Of a stretch of 61,271 nucleotides of DNA, positions 32,927 to 42,663 are shown piece after piece. Source of the stretch: Bacteroidales bacterium (lineage in GTDB: Bacteria > Bacteroidota > Bacteroidia > Bacteroidales > UBA932); the NCBI GenBank assembly GCA_017627955.1, contig JAGAFU010000009.1:1-61271 (forward strand), in the 5' to 3' direction. The notes under the pieces are model-generated. The model did no database searches and was not told where the DNA came from. It worked only from the letters and a program-made list of their open reading frames with translations. The position numbers and the translations under genes were made by a program. The number at the start of each line of letters is the position of its first letter. The first letter of the stretch is position 1.

Positions 32927-33889
32927 ATGCTGAAAGCCAGACTGAGAAAGTTGCCCATGAGGGACATCATGGTTCTCCTGATGTCCCTTATGCTGGCTTT
33001 CGGAATCTGGCTCCTGCACAACCTCTCGTTGAATTATTCAGAAACCTTGTCGGTCCCGGTTGTCGCCGAGTGTGACATCGAGGGCCATTCGAACATTTCC
33101 GCCAATTCCAGCGCCATAGCGGCCCGATGCCGTACTTCCGGATTCTCGATCCTCAGAGGGCGCCACAAAGCGAAAAAAGATGCCGTACATGTCCGGTTCA
33201 ACTCTTCCGACATGCACTTGGCGGATGGCGAGATGTTTTACATATCTTCCTCTGAATTGGCGAATTACGTCTCCGACATCTTCGGTGAGGGAGTCCAGTT
33301 GGAATCATTCCTTTCGGAGACGGTGCAGTTCCGATTCCCTTATGAGAACCACAAAAGGGTCCCGGTCCAGCCCGCGGCCGTGATTACCTATAAACCGCAG
33401 TACATGGCCCTCACGCCGATCAAGCTGAAGCCTGACTCGGTCACTGTCTATGGGGAACCGTATCGCCTTTCGAATATCAACAGGGTGTTTACGAAGACAA
33501 TCGAGCTGTCCAATCTCCGGTCCAGCGCTCATGGGTCTGTCAAGATCGAACCGGTCCAGGGCCTCAGGATTTCTGACGCGGAGGTCGGGTATTCTCTCGA
33601 AGTGACCCGTTATGTGGAGATCGCCACTGAAGTCACCGTCACTCCGAGGAATGTTCCTTCCGGAGTGAAGCTCTCAGTCTATCCATCGACAGCCAAAGTT
33701 GTCTACAAGTGCGTCTTCCCTCTGGCCAATGATCCTTCCGACGTGGTCAGTTTCTATATCGATTATGCTGATTTCCAACACTCTATCGGCGGGAAATGCA
33801 TGGCCTGGCCATCCTCTATTCCCGACGGGGTGATCCAGTACATCGTCGAGCCGGAGGTGTTCAATTGTGTCGAGGAGAGTTCCAAATGA
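32927..33889 (+). CDS. YbbR-domain membrane protein
   Basis: 320 residues. One N-terminal membrane segment (IMVLLMSLMLAFGIWLLHNL, about 14-33) is followed by extracytoplasmic YbbR-like beta repeats, for example PVQPAAVITYKPQYMALTPIKLKPDSVTVYGEP and VTPRNVPSGVKLSVYPSTAKVVYK. In Firmicutes, YbbR proteins (CdaR) modulate diadenylate cyclase. No cyclase gene is in the window and the role here is unknown. The stop overlaps the coaE ATG (ATGA). Confidence 0.82.
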   Translation: MLKARLRKLPMRDIMVLLMSLMLAFGIWLLHNLSLNYSETLSVPVVAECDIEGHSNISANSSAIAARCRTSGFSILRGRHKAKKDAVHVRFNSSDMHLADGEMFYISSSELANYVSDIFGEGVQLESFLSETVQFRFPYENHKRVPVQPAAVITYKPQYMALTPIKLKPDSVTVYGEPYRLSNINRVFTKTIELSNLRSSAHGSVKIEPVQGLRISDAEVGYSLEVTRYVEIATEVTVTPRNVPSGVKLSVYPSTAKVVYKCVFPLANDPSDVVSFYIDYADFQHSIGGKCMAWPSSIPDGVIQYIVEPEVFNCVEESSK

Positions 33890-34482
33890 AAACAGTTGCT
33901 CTGACCGGGGGAATAGGCAGCGGGAAGTCCACCGCTCGTTCGGTTTTGACCGGGATGGGGATTCCGGTCTATGACTCGGATTCGGCCGCGAAGCGGCTGT
34001 ACCGGGAGGATGATTCCCTTCTGGACTCGATCGAGAGCGCTTTCGGCCGTTCGGTCCGCGCTTCTGACGGATCTCCGGACTTTCGCAAGATCGCCTCGAT
34101 CGTATTCTCGTCACAGGATCGCCTGGCGACTCTGGAGTCGATCGTCCATCCGGCCGTACTTTCTGATTTCCGCCGTTGGAAGGCCTCGATGGAGGCTCGG
34201 GATGAGGTCGCCCCATTCTGCGTCCTGGAATCTGCTATCATCCTGGAAAAGCCTGATTTCCTTAAATATATCGATAAGGTGGTGCTGGTTGACGCGTCTC
34301 TTCAGACAAGGTTGAAAAGAGCCTCTGAGAGAGACGGAGTCGACCCTTCTGAAATCTTGAAGAGGATGGCGGTTCAGCGTTTCGACCTTTCAAAAGTCGA
34401 CGCCATTATCCATAATGACGGCACCAAGGAAGAGCTTGAGGCGGAGGTCCGGAAGGTCTTCCGTAGCCTCGGGCTGCTTTGA
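33886..34482 (+). CDS. coaE: Dephospho-CoA kinase
   Basis: 198 residues from the ATG at 33886, which overlaps the ybbR stop by four bases. The ORF can be extended 30 codons upstream, but that stretch is out-of-frame YbbR sequence. The P-loop is TGGIGSGKST (about 6-15). SGMGIPVYDSDSAAKRLY-like sequence, HPAVLSDF and DKVVLVDASLQTRLKRASERDG complete the family pattern. It catalyses the last step of coenzyme A synthesis. Confidence 0.93.
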   Translation: MKTVALTGGIGSGKSTARSVLTGMGIPVYDSDSAAKRLYREDDSLLDSIESAFGRSVRASDGSPDFRKIASIVFSSQDRLATLESIVHPAVLSDFRRWKASMEARDEVAPFCVLESAIILEKPDFLKYIDKVVLVDASLQTRLKRASERDGVDPSEILKRMAVQRFDLSKVDAIIHNDGTKEELEAEVRKVFRSLGLL

Positions 34483-34514
34483 TATTTCAAGAATAATTAT
34501 TAAATTTAACGAAT

Positions 34515-34952
34515 ATGAAGACAGATCTTACTAAAATTCTTTCCATTTCGGGCCAGCACGGATTGTACCTCTATCTGGCTCAGGCCCGTGGCGGAGCGAT
34601 CGTCGAGTCTCTCGCTGACAAGAAAAGGACAGTGGCCGGGGCCAATAACAGGATCACGACCTTGGCCGACATCTCCATCTATACAACTGAAGGGGAGACC
34701 AAACTCCAGGAAGTGTTCCTCAAGATGAAGGATGTGCTCGGCGACGCCAGCGCTCCCACTTCAAAAGCCTCCTCAGGTGAGCTCAAAGCCCTTTTCGAGA
34801 AGGCCCTTCCGAACTATGACGGCGAGCGCTTCTACGTTTCCCACATGAAGAAGGTCGTTGACTGGTATAATGAGATAAAGGAATATGCTTCCTTCGACTT
34901 CGTCGATCCTGATGAAGAAGTGGAAGAGGGTTCCGAAACTGCCGGAGAGTAA
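34515..34952 (+). CDS. DUF5606 family protein
   Basis: 145 residues. It starts MKTDLTKILSISGQHGLYLYLAQARGGAIVESL, with a later FYVSHMKKVVDWYNEIKEYASFDF and an acidic tail. This conserved Bacteroidota family has no assigned function. The N-terminal half may be a small beta-barrel. It is soluble, with no signal peptide, and lies 32 bases after coaE and two bases before rimO. Confidence 0.78.
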   Translation: MKTDLTKILSISGQHGLYLYLAQARGGAIVESLADKKRTVAGANNRITTLADISIYTTEGETKLQEVFLKMKDVLGDASAPTSKASSGELKALFEKALPNYDGERFYVSHMKKVVDWYNEIKEYASFDFVDPDEEVEEGSETAGE

Positions 34953-34954
34953 TC

Positions 34955-36274
34955 GTGAAGTCATTGCAGGTCATAACATTAGGGTGCTCCAAAAACACCG
35001 TTGACTCCGAGCGTCTTCTCGCCCGGCTCTCTTCCCGGTATGAGATCCTCCCGGAAAGCCATAAGGGGGGAGCGGACATCCTTCTTGTCAACACCTGCGG
35101 TTTCATTGGAGACGCGAAGGAGGAATCCATCCAGGCTGTCCTTGCCGCCGCCGAGCGTAGAAAATCGGGCGAGGTTGGCAAGCTTATGGTGTTCGGATGT
35201 CTTTCCCAGCGTTACATGGCCCAGCTTCCGGAGCTTATCCCGGAGGTGGACGCCTGGTTCGGCGCCAGGGATCTTGAGCCCCTGGTCAAGGCTTTGGGAG
35301 GGACTGACGGCGATTGGACCGACAGGTTCAGGATGGATTCTCGGCCATACGCCTACTTGAAGATATCCGAGGGATGCGACCGGCGCTGCTCGTATTGCGC
35401 GATCCCGATGATTCGTGGGCCGCATAAGTCAGTTCCCATGGAAAACCTCGTCAAAGAGGCGGAAGCTCTTGCCAGAAGCGGAGTCAAGGAACTGATACTC
35501 ATCGCCCAGGACACAACTTTCTACGGTCTTGACCTCTACCGGAAGCGGGCTCTGGCTGATCTAATCCGCCGCCTTTCCGATGTGGAGGGGATCGAGTGGA
35601 TCAGGATCCATTATTCTTACCCCGCTGATTTTCCGGAGGACCTTCTCGATGAGATGGCCACGAATCCCAAGGTGTGCAAATACCTTGACATCCCTCTCCA
35701 GCATATTTCCGACAAAGTGCTTGGCATGATGCGTCGCAACGTCGACGGCGAGTGGACAAGGAATCTTGTGCGCCGCTTCAGGGAGAGAATCCCGGGCGTT
35801 GTCCTTCGTACCACGATGATTGTCGGGCATCCGGGCGAGGGGAAAAGGGATTTCACCGAGCTGCTGGATTTTATCCGCGAGGCTCGTTTCGAGAGGCTCG
35901 GGGCTTTCATGTATTCCGAAGAGGAAGGGACATTCGGCGCCGCCAACTTCAAGGACCGGATTTCCAAGAAAGAGAAGAGCGCGAGGCTTTCGGTCCTGAT
36001 GGATGTCCAGAGGGACATCTCGCTCTCTTTCAACCAGTCCCGTGTCGGAAAGGTGGAAAGGGTTCTTGTCGATGATTATGCCGACGGTGTTTTTGTCTGC
36101 CGGAGCCAGTACGAGAGTCCGGAGGTCGACGGGGAGATTATCGTTCGCTATGATCCTGGGAATTGGGAAGGGAAAGATCCTTCCTCAATTCTCGGCAAGT
36201 TTATTGATATAAAGGTCACCGGTGCCGATGAATATGATCTCATCGGCGAGCCAATTAAAACGACAGACAGATGA
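34955..36274 (+). CDS. rimO: Ribosomal protein S12 methylthiotransferase RimO
   Basis: 439 residues, GTG start at 34955 directly before KSLQVITLGCSKNTVDSERLLARL, the conserved beginning. The N-terminal UPF0004 domain provides cysteines in LGCSKN, NTCGF and FGCLSQRY. The radical-SAM cluster is CDRRCSYCAIP (about 147-157). The C-terminal TRAM domain is VERVLVDDYADGVFVCRSQYESPEVDGEI. It methylthiolates an Asp of S12. Its stop overlaps the next gene (ATGA). Confidence 0.95.
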   Translation: MKSLQVITLGCSKNTVDSERLLARLSSRYEILPESHKGGADILLVNTCGFIGDAKEESIQAVLAAAERRKSGEVGKLMVFGCLSQRYMAQLPELIPEVDAWFGARDLEPLVKALGGTDGDWTDRFRMDSRPYAYLKISEGCDRRCSYCAIPMIRGPHKSVPMENLVKEAEALARSGVKELILIAQDTTFYGLDLYRKRALADLIRRLSDVEGIEWIRIHYSYPADFPEDLLDEMATNPKVCKYLDIPLQHISDKVLGMMRRNVDGEWTRNLVRRFRERIPGVVLRTTMIVGHPGEGKRDFTELLDFIREARFERLGAFMYSEEEGTFGAANFKDRISKKEKSARLSVLMDVQRDISLSFNQSRVGKVERVLVDDYADGVFVCRSQYESPEVDGEIIVRYDPGNWEGKDPSSILGKFIDIKVTGADEYDLIGEPIKTTDR

Positions 36275-37218
36275 AAAAGACTTCATTATCAAGGGGATTA
36301 GCGCTGGCCTCGATAGTGCTGGCGCTCGCTTCATGCGCTCCTCAGGCTTTCGTTATCAGGCCCGAGATGCGCACCGCTTCCAAGTCTGGCCTCAATCTGG
36401 CCGGGAAGTCCATGGCCGTGGTGTACCTCACGGAAGGTAAAGAGGTTTCTGACGCTTTCAACGCTTCAATAGCTGAAGGTTTCGCCACCAAGCTTGAGCA
36501 GGACTATTTCGGCGGGCACGAGGCGATCGGCCTTTTCAAGATGCCATCCATTTCCGGGTCCGATTATTCAGCCAAGGATTCTCTCATTAGGCTTGTCATG
36601 GATTCCGGGCAAGACGTGGTCTTTCTTTTCGACGTTCCCCAGATCGGCGAGCCGTCACTCGGCAAGACCCTCAAGGTGGCCGGACGGAAGGTGAATCCCG
36701 ATTCCGCTTATGTCTCAAGCGTTTCCACGCATTTCCAGACCAAGGTCTATGTCTACGACTCGATGAGTAAAGAGGACAAAGTCCTTGCTTTCAGCGGCGA
36801 CAAGACCCTTTCCACTGATGTGTACACTTCCGGGGATCCCAAGCGTTCCGAGGTGGAAGCCTCCTTGCCGGACATCGGTTACAAGGCCGGTACACTCGCG
36901 GCCAATTCTTTCCTCTCAACCTGGAAGCAGGATTATTTCCAAGTGATCTACTACGATGGCGCTGAGGCGGCTTGGAACAAAGCGGCCCAGCAGGCGTACA
37001 GTTTCCAATGGGACAAGGCGATTCAGGAATGGCTGCCTCTGACCTCATCGAAAAACGCTGAGAAAAGAGCTTGCGCGGCCTATAACATCGGCCTTGGGTG
37101 TTTCATGTCCGGTCTCCCGGATCTCGCCCTCGAATGGCTTGACCGTTCAGACAAAGACATGCCTGTGAGCCTGTCGAAAGATCTTCGGAGAAAAATCAAG
37201 GAATATACCGGACGTTGA
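36271..37218 (+). CDS. Lipoprotein of the DUF6340 kind, unknown function
   Basis: 315 residues. The signal MKKTSLSRGLALASIVLALASCAP has a lipobox (LASC). The middle contains VVFLFDVPQIGEP and FQTKVYVYDSMSKEDKVLAFSGDKTLSTDVYTSG. The C-terminal about 80 residues are helical and TPR-like (WNKAAQQAYSFQWDKAIQEWLPL, KRACAAYNIGLGCFMSGLPDLALEWLDRS). The family name is from general resemblance and is not certain. It overlaps the rimO stop by 4 bases and shares one base with the glpA start, so it is transcribed with both. Confidence 0.65.
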   Translation: MKKTSLSRGLALASIVLALASCAPQAFVIRPEMRTASKSGLNLAGKSMAVVYLTEGKEVSDAFNASIAEGFATKLEQDYFGGHEAIGLFKMPSISGSDYSAKDSLIRLVMDSGQDVVFLFDVPQIGEPSLGKTLKVAGRKVNPDSAYVSSVSTHFQTKVYVYDSMSKEDKVLAFSGDKTLSTDVYTSGDPKRSEVEASLPDIGYKAGTLAANSFLSTWKQDYFQVIYYDGAEAAWNKAAQQAYSFQWDKAIQEWLPLTSSKNAEKRACAAYNIGLGCFMSGLPDLALEWLDRSDKDMPVSLSKDLRRKIKEYTGR

Positions 37219-38816
37219 TGGAAGAATTTGATGTCATCATCATCGGCGGTGGTATCACTGGTGCCGGTACAGCCAGAGACTGTGCCTTGAGGGGCTTGAG
37301 TGTCCTTCTGATTGAGCGCGATGACATCGCCACCGGAGCAAGTGGCCGTAACCATGGTCTTCTCCACAGCGGAGCGAGATATGCCGTGACCGATCAGGAG
37401 TCGGCCACCGAGTGCATCAAGGAGAACATGATCCTGAAAAAGGTTGCCCGTCACTGTGTTGATGACACTTCCGGTTTATTCATAACCTTGCCCGAGGATG
37501 ACTTGGGCTACCAGGAGACTTTCGTAAAAGCTTGTCAGAAGGCCGGTATAAAGGCGGAAATCATCGATCCGAAAGAGGCCCTGAGGCTTGAGCCTTCAGT
37601 CAATCCAGGGATCATCGGCGCCGTAAGGGTTCCTGACGGATGCGTCGACCCTTTCAGGCTCTGTGCCGCCAACATGGTGGATGCCAAAATCCACGGCGCC
37701 AGGATTCTCGTTCATTCCGAAGTGACCGGGCTTGTCATCAATGGCGACACTGTGCAAGGGGTAAAAGTCCTTGACAGGACCACCGGAGAGGAGAAAGAGT
37801 ATCGTGGTTCCGTAGTGGTCAATGCCGGGGGCATCTGGGGACACAATATCGCCGGAATGGCTGGCGTGAATATCTCCATGTTCCCAGCCAAAGGCGCTCT
37901 GCTGATATTCGCCCACAGAGTAAACGGAATGGTCATAAACCGTTGCCGCAAGCCTGCCAACGCGGACATCCTTGTTCCCGGAGACACTGTGTGCATTATC
38001 GGAACCACTTCAACCAGAGTACCATACGAGGAGTGTGACACGGTTCGTGTCACTCCCGAGGAAGTTGACCTTCTGCTGACAGAGGGCGCTAAACTGGCCC
38101 CCATACTCGGCCACACCAGGATTCTTCGGGGATATGCCGGGGTCCGTCCGTTGGTCTCTGCCGACAATGATCCGACCGGCAGGAACATTAGCCGCGGGAT
38201 CGTGTGCCTGGACCATGAGAGCAGGGACGGAGTCAAGGGTTTCATCACCATTACCGGCGGGAAACTCATGACTTACAGGTTGATGGCCCAGATGGCTACC
38301 GATTTGGTTTGCGAGAAGTTGAATGTCAAGGCTTCTTGCTCGACTGCCCGCGATCCGCTTCCCGGATCTGAGGGTGGCGGTATTGAGAAGATAGCCAAGA
38401 AAATATGGTCCGTGCCGACAATGGCCCAGAAAGCCTCCGTCGGTAGATTCGGCTCCAGGGCCGCCGGACTTGACTTTGAGGAAGACAAGGGGGGAGTGGT
38501 CTGTGAGTGCGAGGAAGTCACTGTCTCCGAGGTTGATGCGGCGATAGAGAATCTCGAGGTCCACGACATGCTCGACCTTCGTCGCAGGACACGTGTCGGC
38601 ATGGGAACATGCCAGGGAGAGCTTTGCGCGTGCAGAGCCGCCGGTCGTCTCGCCAAGTCGTACGGCTGCGCGTCAAAGGCCAGAGAAGACTTGAAAGCTT
38701 TCATGCGGGAGAGATGGAAGGGAATGTATCCCGTGGCGTGGGGGGAGACTCTTCGTGAAAGCGTTTACACTCAATGGATTTATTCAGAGGTCCTTGGATT
38801 AAATGAGCGGCCATGA
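37218..38816 (+). CDS. glpA: Anaerobic glycerol-3-phosphate dehydrogenase subunit A
   Basis: 532 residues from the ATG at 37218. The FAD-binding motif is FDVIIIGGGITGAGTARDCALRGLSVLLIERDD. GASGRNHGLLHSGARYAVTD and GYAGVRPLVSADNDPTGRNISRG are typical of GlpA/GlpD. The C-terminal BFD-like [2Fe-2S] domain has CECEEVTVSEV and GMGTCQGELCACR. It oxidises glycerol-3-phosphate to dihydroxyacetone phosphate. The three subunit genes are overlapping or closely spaced. Confidence 0.94.
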   Translation: MEEFDVIIIGGGITGAGTARDCALRGLSVLLIERDDIATGASGRNHGLLHSGARYAVTDQESATECIKENMILKKVARHCVDDTSGLFITLPEDDLGYQETFVKACQKAGIKAEIIDPKEALRLEPSVNPGIIGAVRVPDGCVDPFRLCAANMVDAKIHGARILVHSEVTGLVINGDTVQGVKVLDRTTGEEKEYRGSVVVNAGGIWGHNIAGMAGVNISMFPAKGALLIFAHRVNGMVINRCRKPANADILVPGDTVCIIGTTSTRVPYEECDTVRVTPEEVDLLLTEGAKLAPILGHTRILRGYAGVRPLVSADNDPTGRNISRGIVCLDHESRDGVKGFITITGGKLMTYRLMAQMATDLVCEKLNVKASCSTARDPLPGSEGGGIEKIAKKIWSVPTMAQKASVGRFGSRAAGLDFEEDKGGVVCECEEVTVSEVDAAIENLEVHDMLDLRRRTRVGMGTCQGELCACRAAGRLAKSYGCASKAREDLKAFMRERWKGMYPVAWGETLRESVYTQWIYSEVLGLNERP

Positions 38817-40084
38817 GATTTGACACCATATTGATAGGAGGAGGACTGGCGTCCCTCGTCTGCGGGATAAAACTCCAGCGGGCCGGCCAGAAGTGCCTGA
38901 TCGTGTCCGCCGGACAGAATGCCCTGCACTTTTCTTCGGGAACATTCGGTTTGCTTGGCCGGCTGCCCGATGGCACCGCCGTAAGCAACCCGTTGGAGGA
39001 GCTTGGGAAACTTCCTGGCACTCATCCATATTCCAAGATAGGACCAGTGAAGGTTTCTGAATATGCCGCCGAGGTGAAGGATTTCTTCAACTCATGCGGA
39101 GTACGGCTTCATGGAGTAGCGGCCCAGGAGGGGAGCGAAGTCTCTCCCAATGGCTACAGGCTAACTCCGATGGGAGTTCTGCAACCTTCATGGCTTGCTA
39201 TGGAGGATGTTACCTTGCTTCCATCAAAGGATGAGCTAAAGTGGCGTAAAGCCCTGATAGTTAATTTCTATGGCTTCTTGGATTTCAACGCCAGCTTCAT
39301 CGCTGAAGGGCTTTGGAAAATAGGTGTTGAGAGTAGGGTGGAGACGGTCAAGATCGAAGATGTCGAGACTCTCAGGAAGAATCCCGCGGACATGAGATCT
39401 GTCGGTGTGGCGAGGCTCATGGCCAAGGAGAAAAACTGGAAGGATTTCGGCGGGATGGTCAGGGGACTGCTTTCCGGAGAGGATCTGGTGATCGTGCCGG
39501 CTGTCTTCGGATTCGGAGATCAGGTCATAGTCGAGTGGCTCAGGGAGATGATCCCGGCTGATGTCATGTTCATCGGGACGATGCCTCCTTCAGTGCCCGG
39601 AATCAGGACCCAGATACTCCTTAAGAAAGCGTTCGAGTCTGCCGGAGGAACTTTCCTCCCTGGCGACACGGCTTTGGATCCATTGTTCTCGGGGACTTCT
39701 GTGGCTGGTATCCACACCGCCAACCTTGGGTCGATCGTGTTGTCCGCCGACAGGTATGTTCTGGCTAGCGGAAATCTATTCGGAAAAGGCCTTGAGGCCA
39801 CTCCGAACCGTGTTTACGAGCCTGTTTTCGGACTCGACACGGATTTCCCGGCGGATCGTTCAAAATGGTGCGATCCTGATTTCTTCGCTCTTCAGGAATT
39901 CGCCGGTTTCGGAGTCCTGTGCGATGACTCGTTCAAGGCTTTCAAGGATGGCCGGACAGTGGATAACCTCTATGTCGCCGGGGCCGAGGTAGGCGGATGC
40001 AATCCGCTCTACGAGGGGAGTGGCGCCGGGGTGTCGATCATGACGGCCATGAGTGTGGCTGACAGTATTTTACACGGGAATTAG
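38813..40084 (+). CDS. glpB: Anaerobic glycerol-3-phosphate dehydrogenase subunit B
   Basis: 423 residues, ATG overlapping the glpA stop (ATGA). The N terminus FDTILIGGGLASLVCGIKLQRAGQKCLIVS is a dinucleotide-binding fold. GTFGLLGRLPDG and the C-terminal VAGAEVGGCNPLYEGSGAGVSIMTAMSVADSIL match the GlpB family. It is the flavin subunit linking GlpA to GlpC. Confidence 0.93.
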   Translation: MRFDTILIGGGLASLVCGIKLQRAGQKCLIVSAGQNALHFSSGTFGLLGRLPDGTAVSNPLEELGKLPGTHPYSKIGPVKVSEYAAEVKDFFNSCGVRLHGVAAQEGSEVSPNGYRLTPMGVLQPSWLAMEDVTLLPSKDELKWRKALIVNFYGFLDFNASFIAEGLWKIGVESRVETVKIEDVETLRKNPADMRSVGVARLMAKEKNWKDFGGMVRGLLSGEDLVIVPAVFGFGDQVIVEWLREMIPADVMFIGTMPPSVPGIRTQILLKKAFESAGGTFLPGDTALDPLFSGTSVAGIHTANLGSIVLSADRYVLASGNLFGKGLEATPNRVYEPVFGLDTDFPADRSKWCDPDFFALQEFAGFGVLCDDSFKAFKDGRTVDNLYVAGAEVGGCNPLYEGSGAGVSIMTAMSVADSILHGN

Positions 40085-40086
40085 CC

Positions 40087-41328
40087 ATGCAGGAAAAGAA
40101 CGTAAGTTTCAACAATTTTGAGCAGTGCATCAAGTGCACGGTCTGCACGGCCTATTGTCCGGTCATGGCTGTCAATCCTCTTTATCCTGGTCCCAAACAG
40201 GCCGGGCCGGACGGGGAGAGATTGAGGTTGAAGAACAAGTTCTTTTTCGACGAGAGCCTTAAATATTGCATGAATTGCAAGCGCTGCGAGGTGGCTTGTC
40301 CATCCGGCGTTAAGATCGCCGATCTCATACAGTCCGCGCGTAGGAGATACGGCCGTGATATTCCAGATTTGCGGGACAGGATCCTTGCGAATACCGATTT
40401 TATGGGCAAGATTGCCCGTCCTGTCGCCCCCATGGTCAACGCGGTCATGGCGGCAAAGCCGGTCAAAGGTTTCCTTGATGTGATGATGGACATTGAGAAG
40501 GAAAGATCGTTCCCGAAGTATCAGCGTCATGGATTTGTCCGTTGGTTCAAAAAGGAAGCGATGGCTTCGCAGGAGGCTTTCGGCAAAAAAGTCGCTTTTT
40601 TCCATGGATGCTCGACTGAGTACCAGCATCCTGAGGTGGGGCAGGCCTTTGTCAAGGTTATGAACGCTTTGGGGTATGGCGTGGAGCTGATGGACGAGAA
40701 GTGCTGCGGTGTCGCGATGATCGCCAATGGACTCTGGCATTCGGCCAGGCGCCATGCGGAGCATAATGTCAAGGTCTTCGGAAAGGTTGTTAATCAGGGA
40801 CTTCCGATAGTCGCGGTCTCGTCGACTTGCGCTTTCACCATGCGGGATGAATATCCGGATGTTCTGGATGTTGACAACGCCGCTGTGCGGGACAGCATCA
40901 CTCTGGCTGAGAAATTCATTTTCGAGCTTGTCGACACCGGGGCGGTGAAGTTGGTGTTCAAGGAAGATTACCGGGCGAGAATCGCCTATCATGTGCCTTG
41001 CCACAATGAGAAACTGGGTTGGGGAATATTCACGAAAGCCCTGGTGGGGATGATTCCCGGGGTGTCTTTCACCGTGTTGGACAGCGCTTGCTGTGGCATG
41101 GCGGGGACATACGGGTTCAAAAAAGAGAATTACGCCTATTCCCAGGAGATAGGTAGCCGGCTTTTTGAGCAGATCAAGTCGCTGGCTCCTGATTTTGTCT
41201 GCTGCGAGTGTGAGACTTGCAAGTGGCAGATCGAGATGAGTACCGGCTACACAGTTCTCAATCCTATCGTTATCCTCGCCGAGGCCCTTGACCTCGAGGC
41301 CACCGCGGCCGCAAATTCCGCTGACTAG
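40087..41328 (+). CDS. glpC: Anaerobic glycerol-3-phosphate dehydrogenase subunit C
   Basis: 413 residues, two bases after glpB. Two ferredoxin-type [4Fe-4S] motifs are CIKCTVCTAYCPV (about 14-26) and CMNCKRCEVACPS (about 61-73). Two CCG domains follow: MDEKCCGVAMIANG and LDSACCGMAGTYG, each with an upstream FHGC or HVPCHN element. It anchors GlpAB to the membrane and passes electrons to menaquinone. The menA and ubiE genes follow just after the RNase P RNA. Confidence 0.94.
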   Translation: MQEKNVSFNNFEQCIKCTVCTAYCPVMAVNPLYPGPKQAGPDGERLRLKNKFFFDESLKYCMNCKRCEVACPSGVKIADLIQSARRRYGRDIPDLRDRILANTDFMGKIARPVAPMVNAVMAAKPVKGFLDVMMDIEKERSFPKYQRHGFVRWFKKEAMASQEAFGKKVAFFHGCSTEYQHPEVGQAFVKVMNALGYGVELMDEKCCGVAMIANGLWHSARRHAEHNVKVFGKVVNQGLPIVAVSSTCAFTMRDEYPDVLDVDNAAVRDSITLAEKFIFELVDTGAVKLVFKEDYRARIAYHVPCHNEKLGWGIFTKALVGMIPGVSFTVLDSACCGMAGTYGFKKENYAYSQEIGSRLFEQIKSLAPDFVCCECETCKWQIEMSTGYTVLNPIVILAEALDLEATAAANSAD

Positions 41329-41369
41329 AAGCTGCCCGTGCCCAAACCAAGCCCTTTTTCGGCACAGGA

Positions 41370-41400
41370 TTGCGGCCGTAAATTCTTTTTAGTAAATTCG
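41370..41400 (+). promoter_or_regulatory. Promoter of the RNase P RNA gene
   Basis: TTG at 41370-41372, 20-base spacer, then TAAATTCG at 41393-41400. The RNA begins about 15 bases further. The -7 sequence with C instead of T supports TAnnTTCG as a working variant in this genome. Confidence 0.6.
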
Positions 41401-41414
41401 CGGCACTTTAAAAC

Positions 41415-41737
41415 AGGTGGGGCGATCCGCCGCGCTTCGGGGCTTCGGCTTCGGGGTGAGGAAAGTCCGGACAGGTCAGGGCACCCTGCTGGGGAAAGCC
41501 CAGGCGGGAGAGATCTCGGGCGGCCGTGACAGAAAACAACCGCCGCTTCGGTGGCAAGGGTGAAAACGTGGGGTAAGAGCCCACGACGTGTGTCTGGCGA
41601 CAGGCCGCGGGCACGGCACCAGGGCCTGCAAAACCAAATATACTGGCAGATGAGGGCTGCCCGCCCGATGCCAGGGGGTAGGTCGCGTAGATAAATGGCG
41701 GATTTAAAAACAGAAACCGGCTTACGGCCCCACCTTT
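41415..41737 (+). ncRNA. rnpB: RNase P RNA, bacterial class A
   Basis: The conserved core elements are in order: GAGGAAAGTCCGGAC near 41458, ACAGAAAACAACCGCC near 41530, GGTAAGAGCCCAC near 41574, AGATAAATGG near 41690 and ACAGAAACCGGCTTA near 41710. The ends AGGTGGGGC and GGCCCCACCT pair as helix P1. A run of about ten T after P1 makes the transcript end resemble an intrinsic terminator. The exact ends are within a few bases. It is the catalytic RNA that trims tRNA 5' ends. Confidence 0.95.
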
Positions 41738-41753
41738 TTTTTTATGCAAGACC

Positions 41754-42659
41754 ATGAATCCTAAGTTTCGTTCAGCTATACGGTCTTTCAGGCTCAGGAC
41801 ACTGCCGCTGTCCTTGGCAGGGGTTATCCTCGGAGCAATGCTGGCCGCCAGTGAGTTCAAGGTCAGTTCCTGGACCGTTGTTTTCCTTTTGCTGACAACC
41901 ATATTCCTGCAAATTCTTTCCAACCTGTCAAACGAGCTTGGAGACGTGTTAAATGGCACTGACACGCCTGACCGCCAGGGCCCTGAGTACGGGATCGCGG
42001 AAGGCGGACTCTCTGTCAATGACATGAAACGTCTGATCAGCGTGATAGCGACTCTCTGCGCGATCTCCGGCTGCGCTATGATCTGGACTTCTTTCGGAAC
42101 GCTTTTCAGCTTGAGGTCAGCGGCTTTGCTGGTGCTCGGCGCCCTTGCGATAATAGCTGCCATGCGATATACTCTGGGACCTTCACCGTACGGTTACAGG
42201 GGACTGGGGGACATAGCCGTGTTCATATTCTTCGGTCTTGTGTCGGTACTGGGCGGGTACTATGTCTGCGCCCACACTATCTCATCTCCGATGCTGATTC
42301 TCCCGGCCGCGGCCATTGGCTGTTTCAGTGTCGGAGTGCTGAATGTCAATAATATACGCGACATGAAGACGGACTCCGCCAACAGGGTGACAGTCGCCAT
42401 CAAGCTCGGTCTCAGAGGCTCGAGAATATACCAGACCATTCTTGTCGCTGCCGGATGGATCCTTCTGGCTGTCTTTACCGCGATGTATAAACCTTCGCCT
42501 TGGCACTGGTTATTCCTACTCGCGTTGCCACTTCATCTTATTCATCTCAAGGGAATATGGACACGAACCGAAAGGGCGCTGGACCCGATGCTCCCGCTAC
42601 TAGTGATGTCCACTTTCATACTCTCGTTAATCCTCGGAATCACATTTATAGTAGCCTGA
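41754..42659 (+). CDS. menA: 1,4-dihydroxy-2-naphthoate prenyltransferase
   Basis: 301 residues with about eight hydrophobic segments. The UbiA-family Asp-rich site reads NLSNELGDVLNGTDTPDRQGP (about 61-81) and the second NVNNIRDMKTDSANRV (about 199-214). The N terminus SFRLRTLPLSLAGVILGAML is typical of MenA. It attaches the polyprenyl chain in menaquinone synthesis. It begins only about 15 bases after rnpB, four bases before ubiE. Confidence 0.93.
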   Translation: MNPKFRSAIRSFRLRTLPLSLAGVILGAMLAASEFKVSSWTVVFLLLTTIFLQILSNLSNELGDVLNGTDTPDRQGPEYGIAEGGLSVNDMKRLISVIATLCAISGCAMIWTSFGTLFSLRSAALLVLGALAIIAAMRYTLGPSPYGYRGLGDIAVFIFFGLVSVLGGYYVCAHTISSPMLILPAAAIGCFSVGVLNVNNIRDMKTDSANRVTVAIKLGLRGSRIYQTILVAAGWILLAVFTAMYKPSPWHWLFLLALPLHLIHLKGIWTRTERALDPMLPLLVMSTFILSLILGITFIVA

Positions 42660-42663
42660 CACC

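Noticed and set aside
40081-41004. Long minus-strand ORF (307 codons) opposite glpC
   Set aside because: It mirrors a strongly conserved gene and has no recognisable domain; it comes from the codon bias of glpC.
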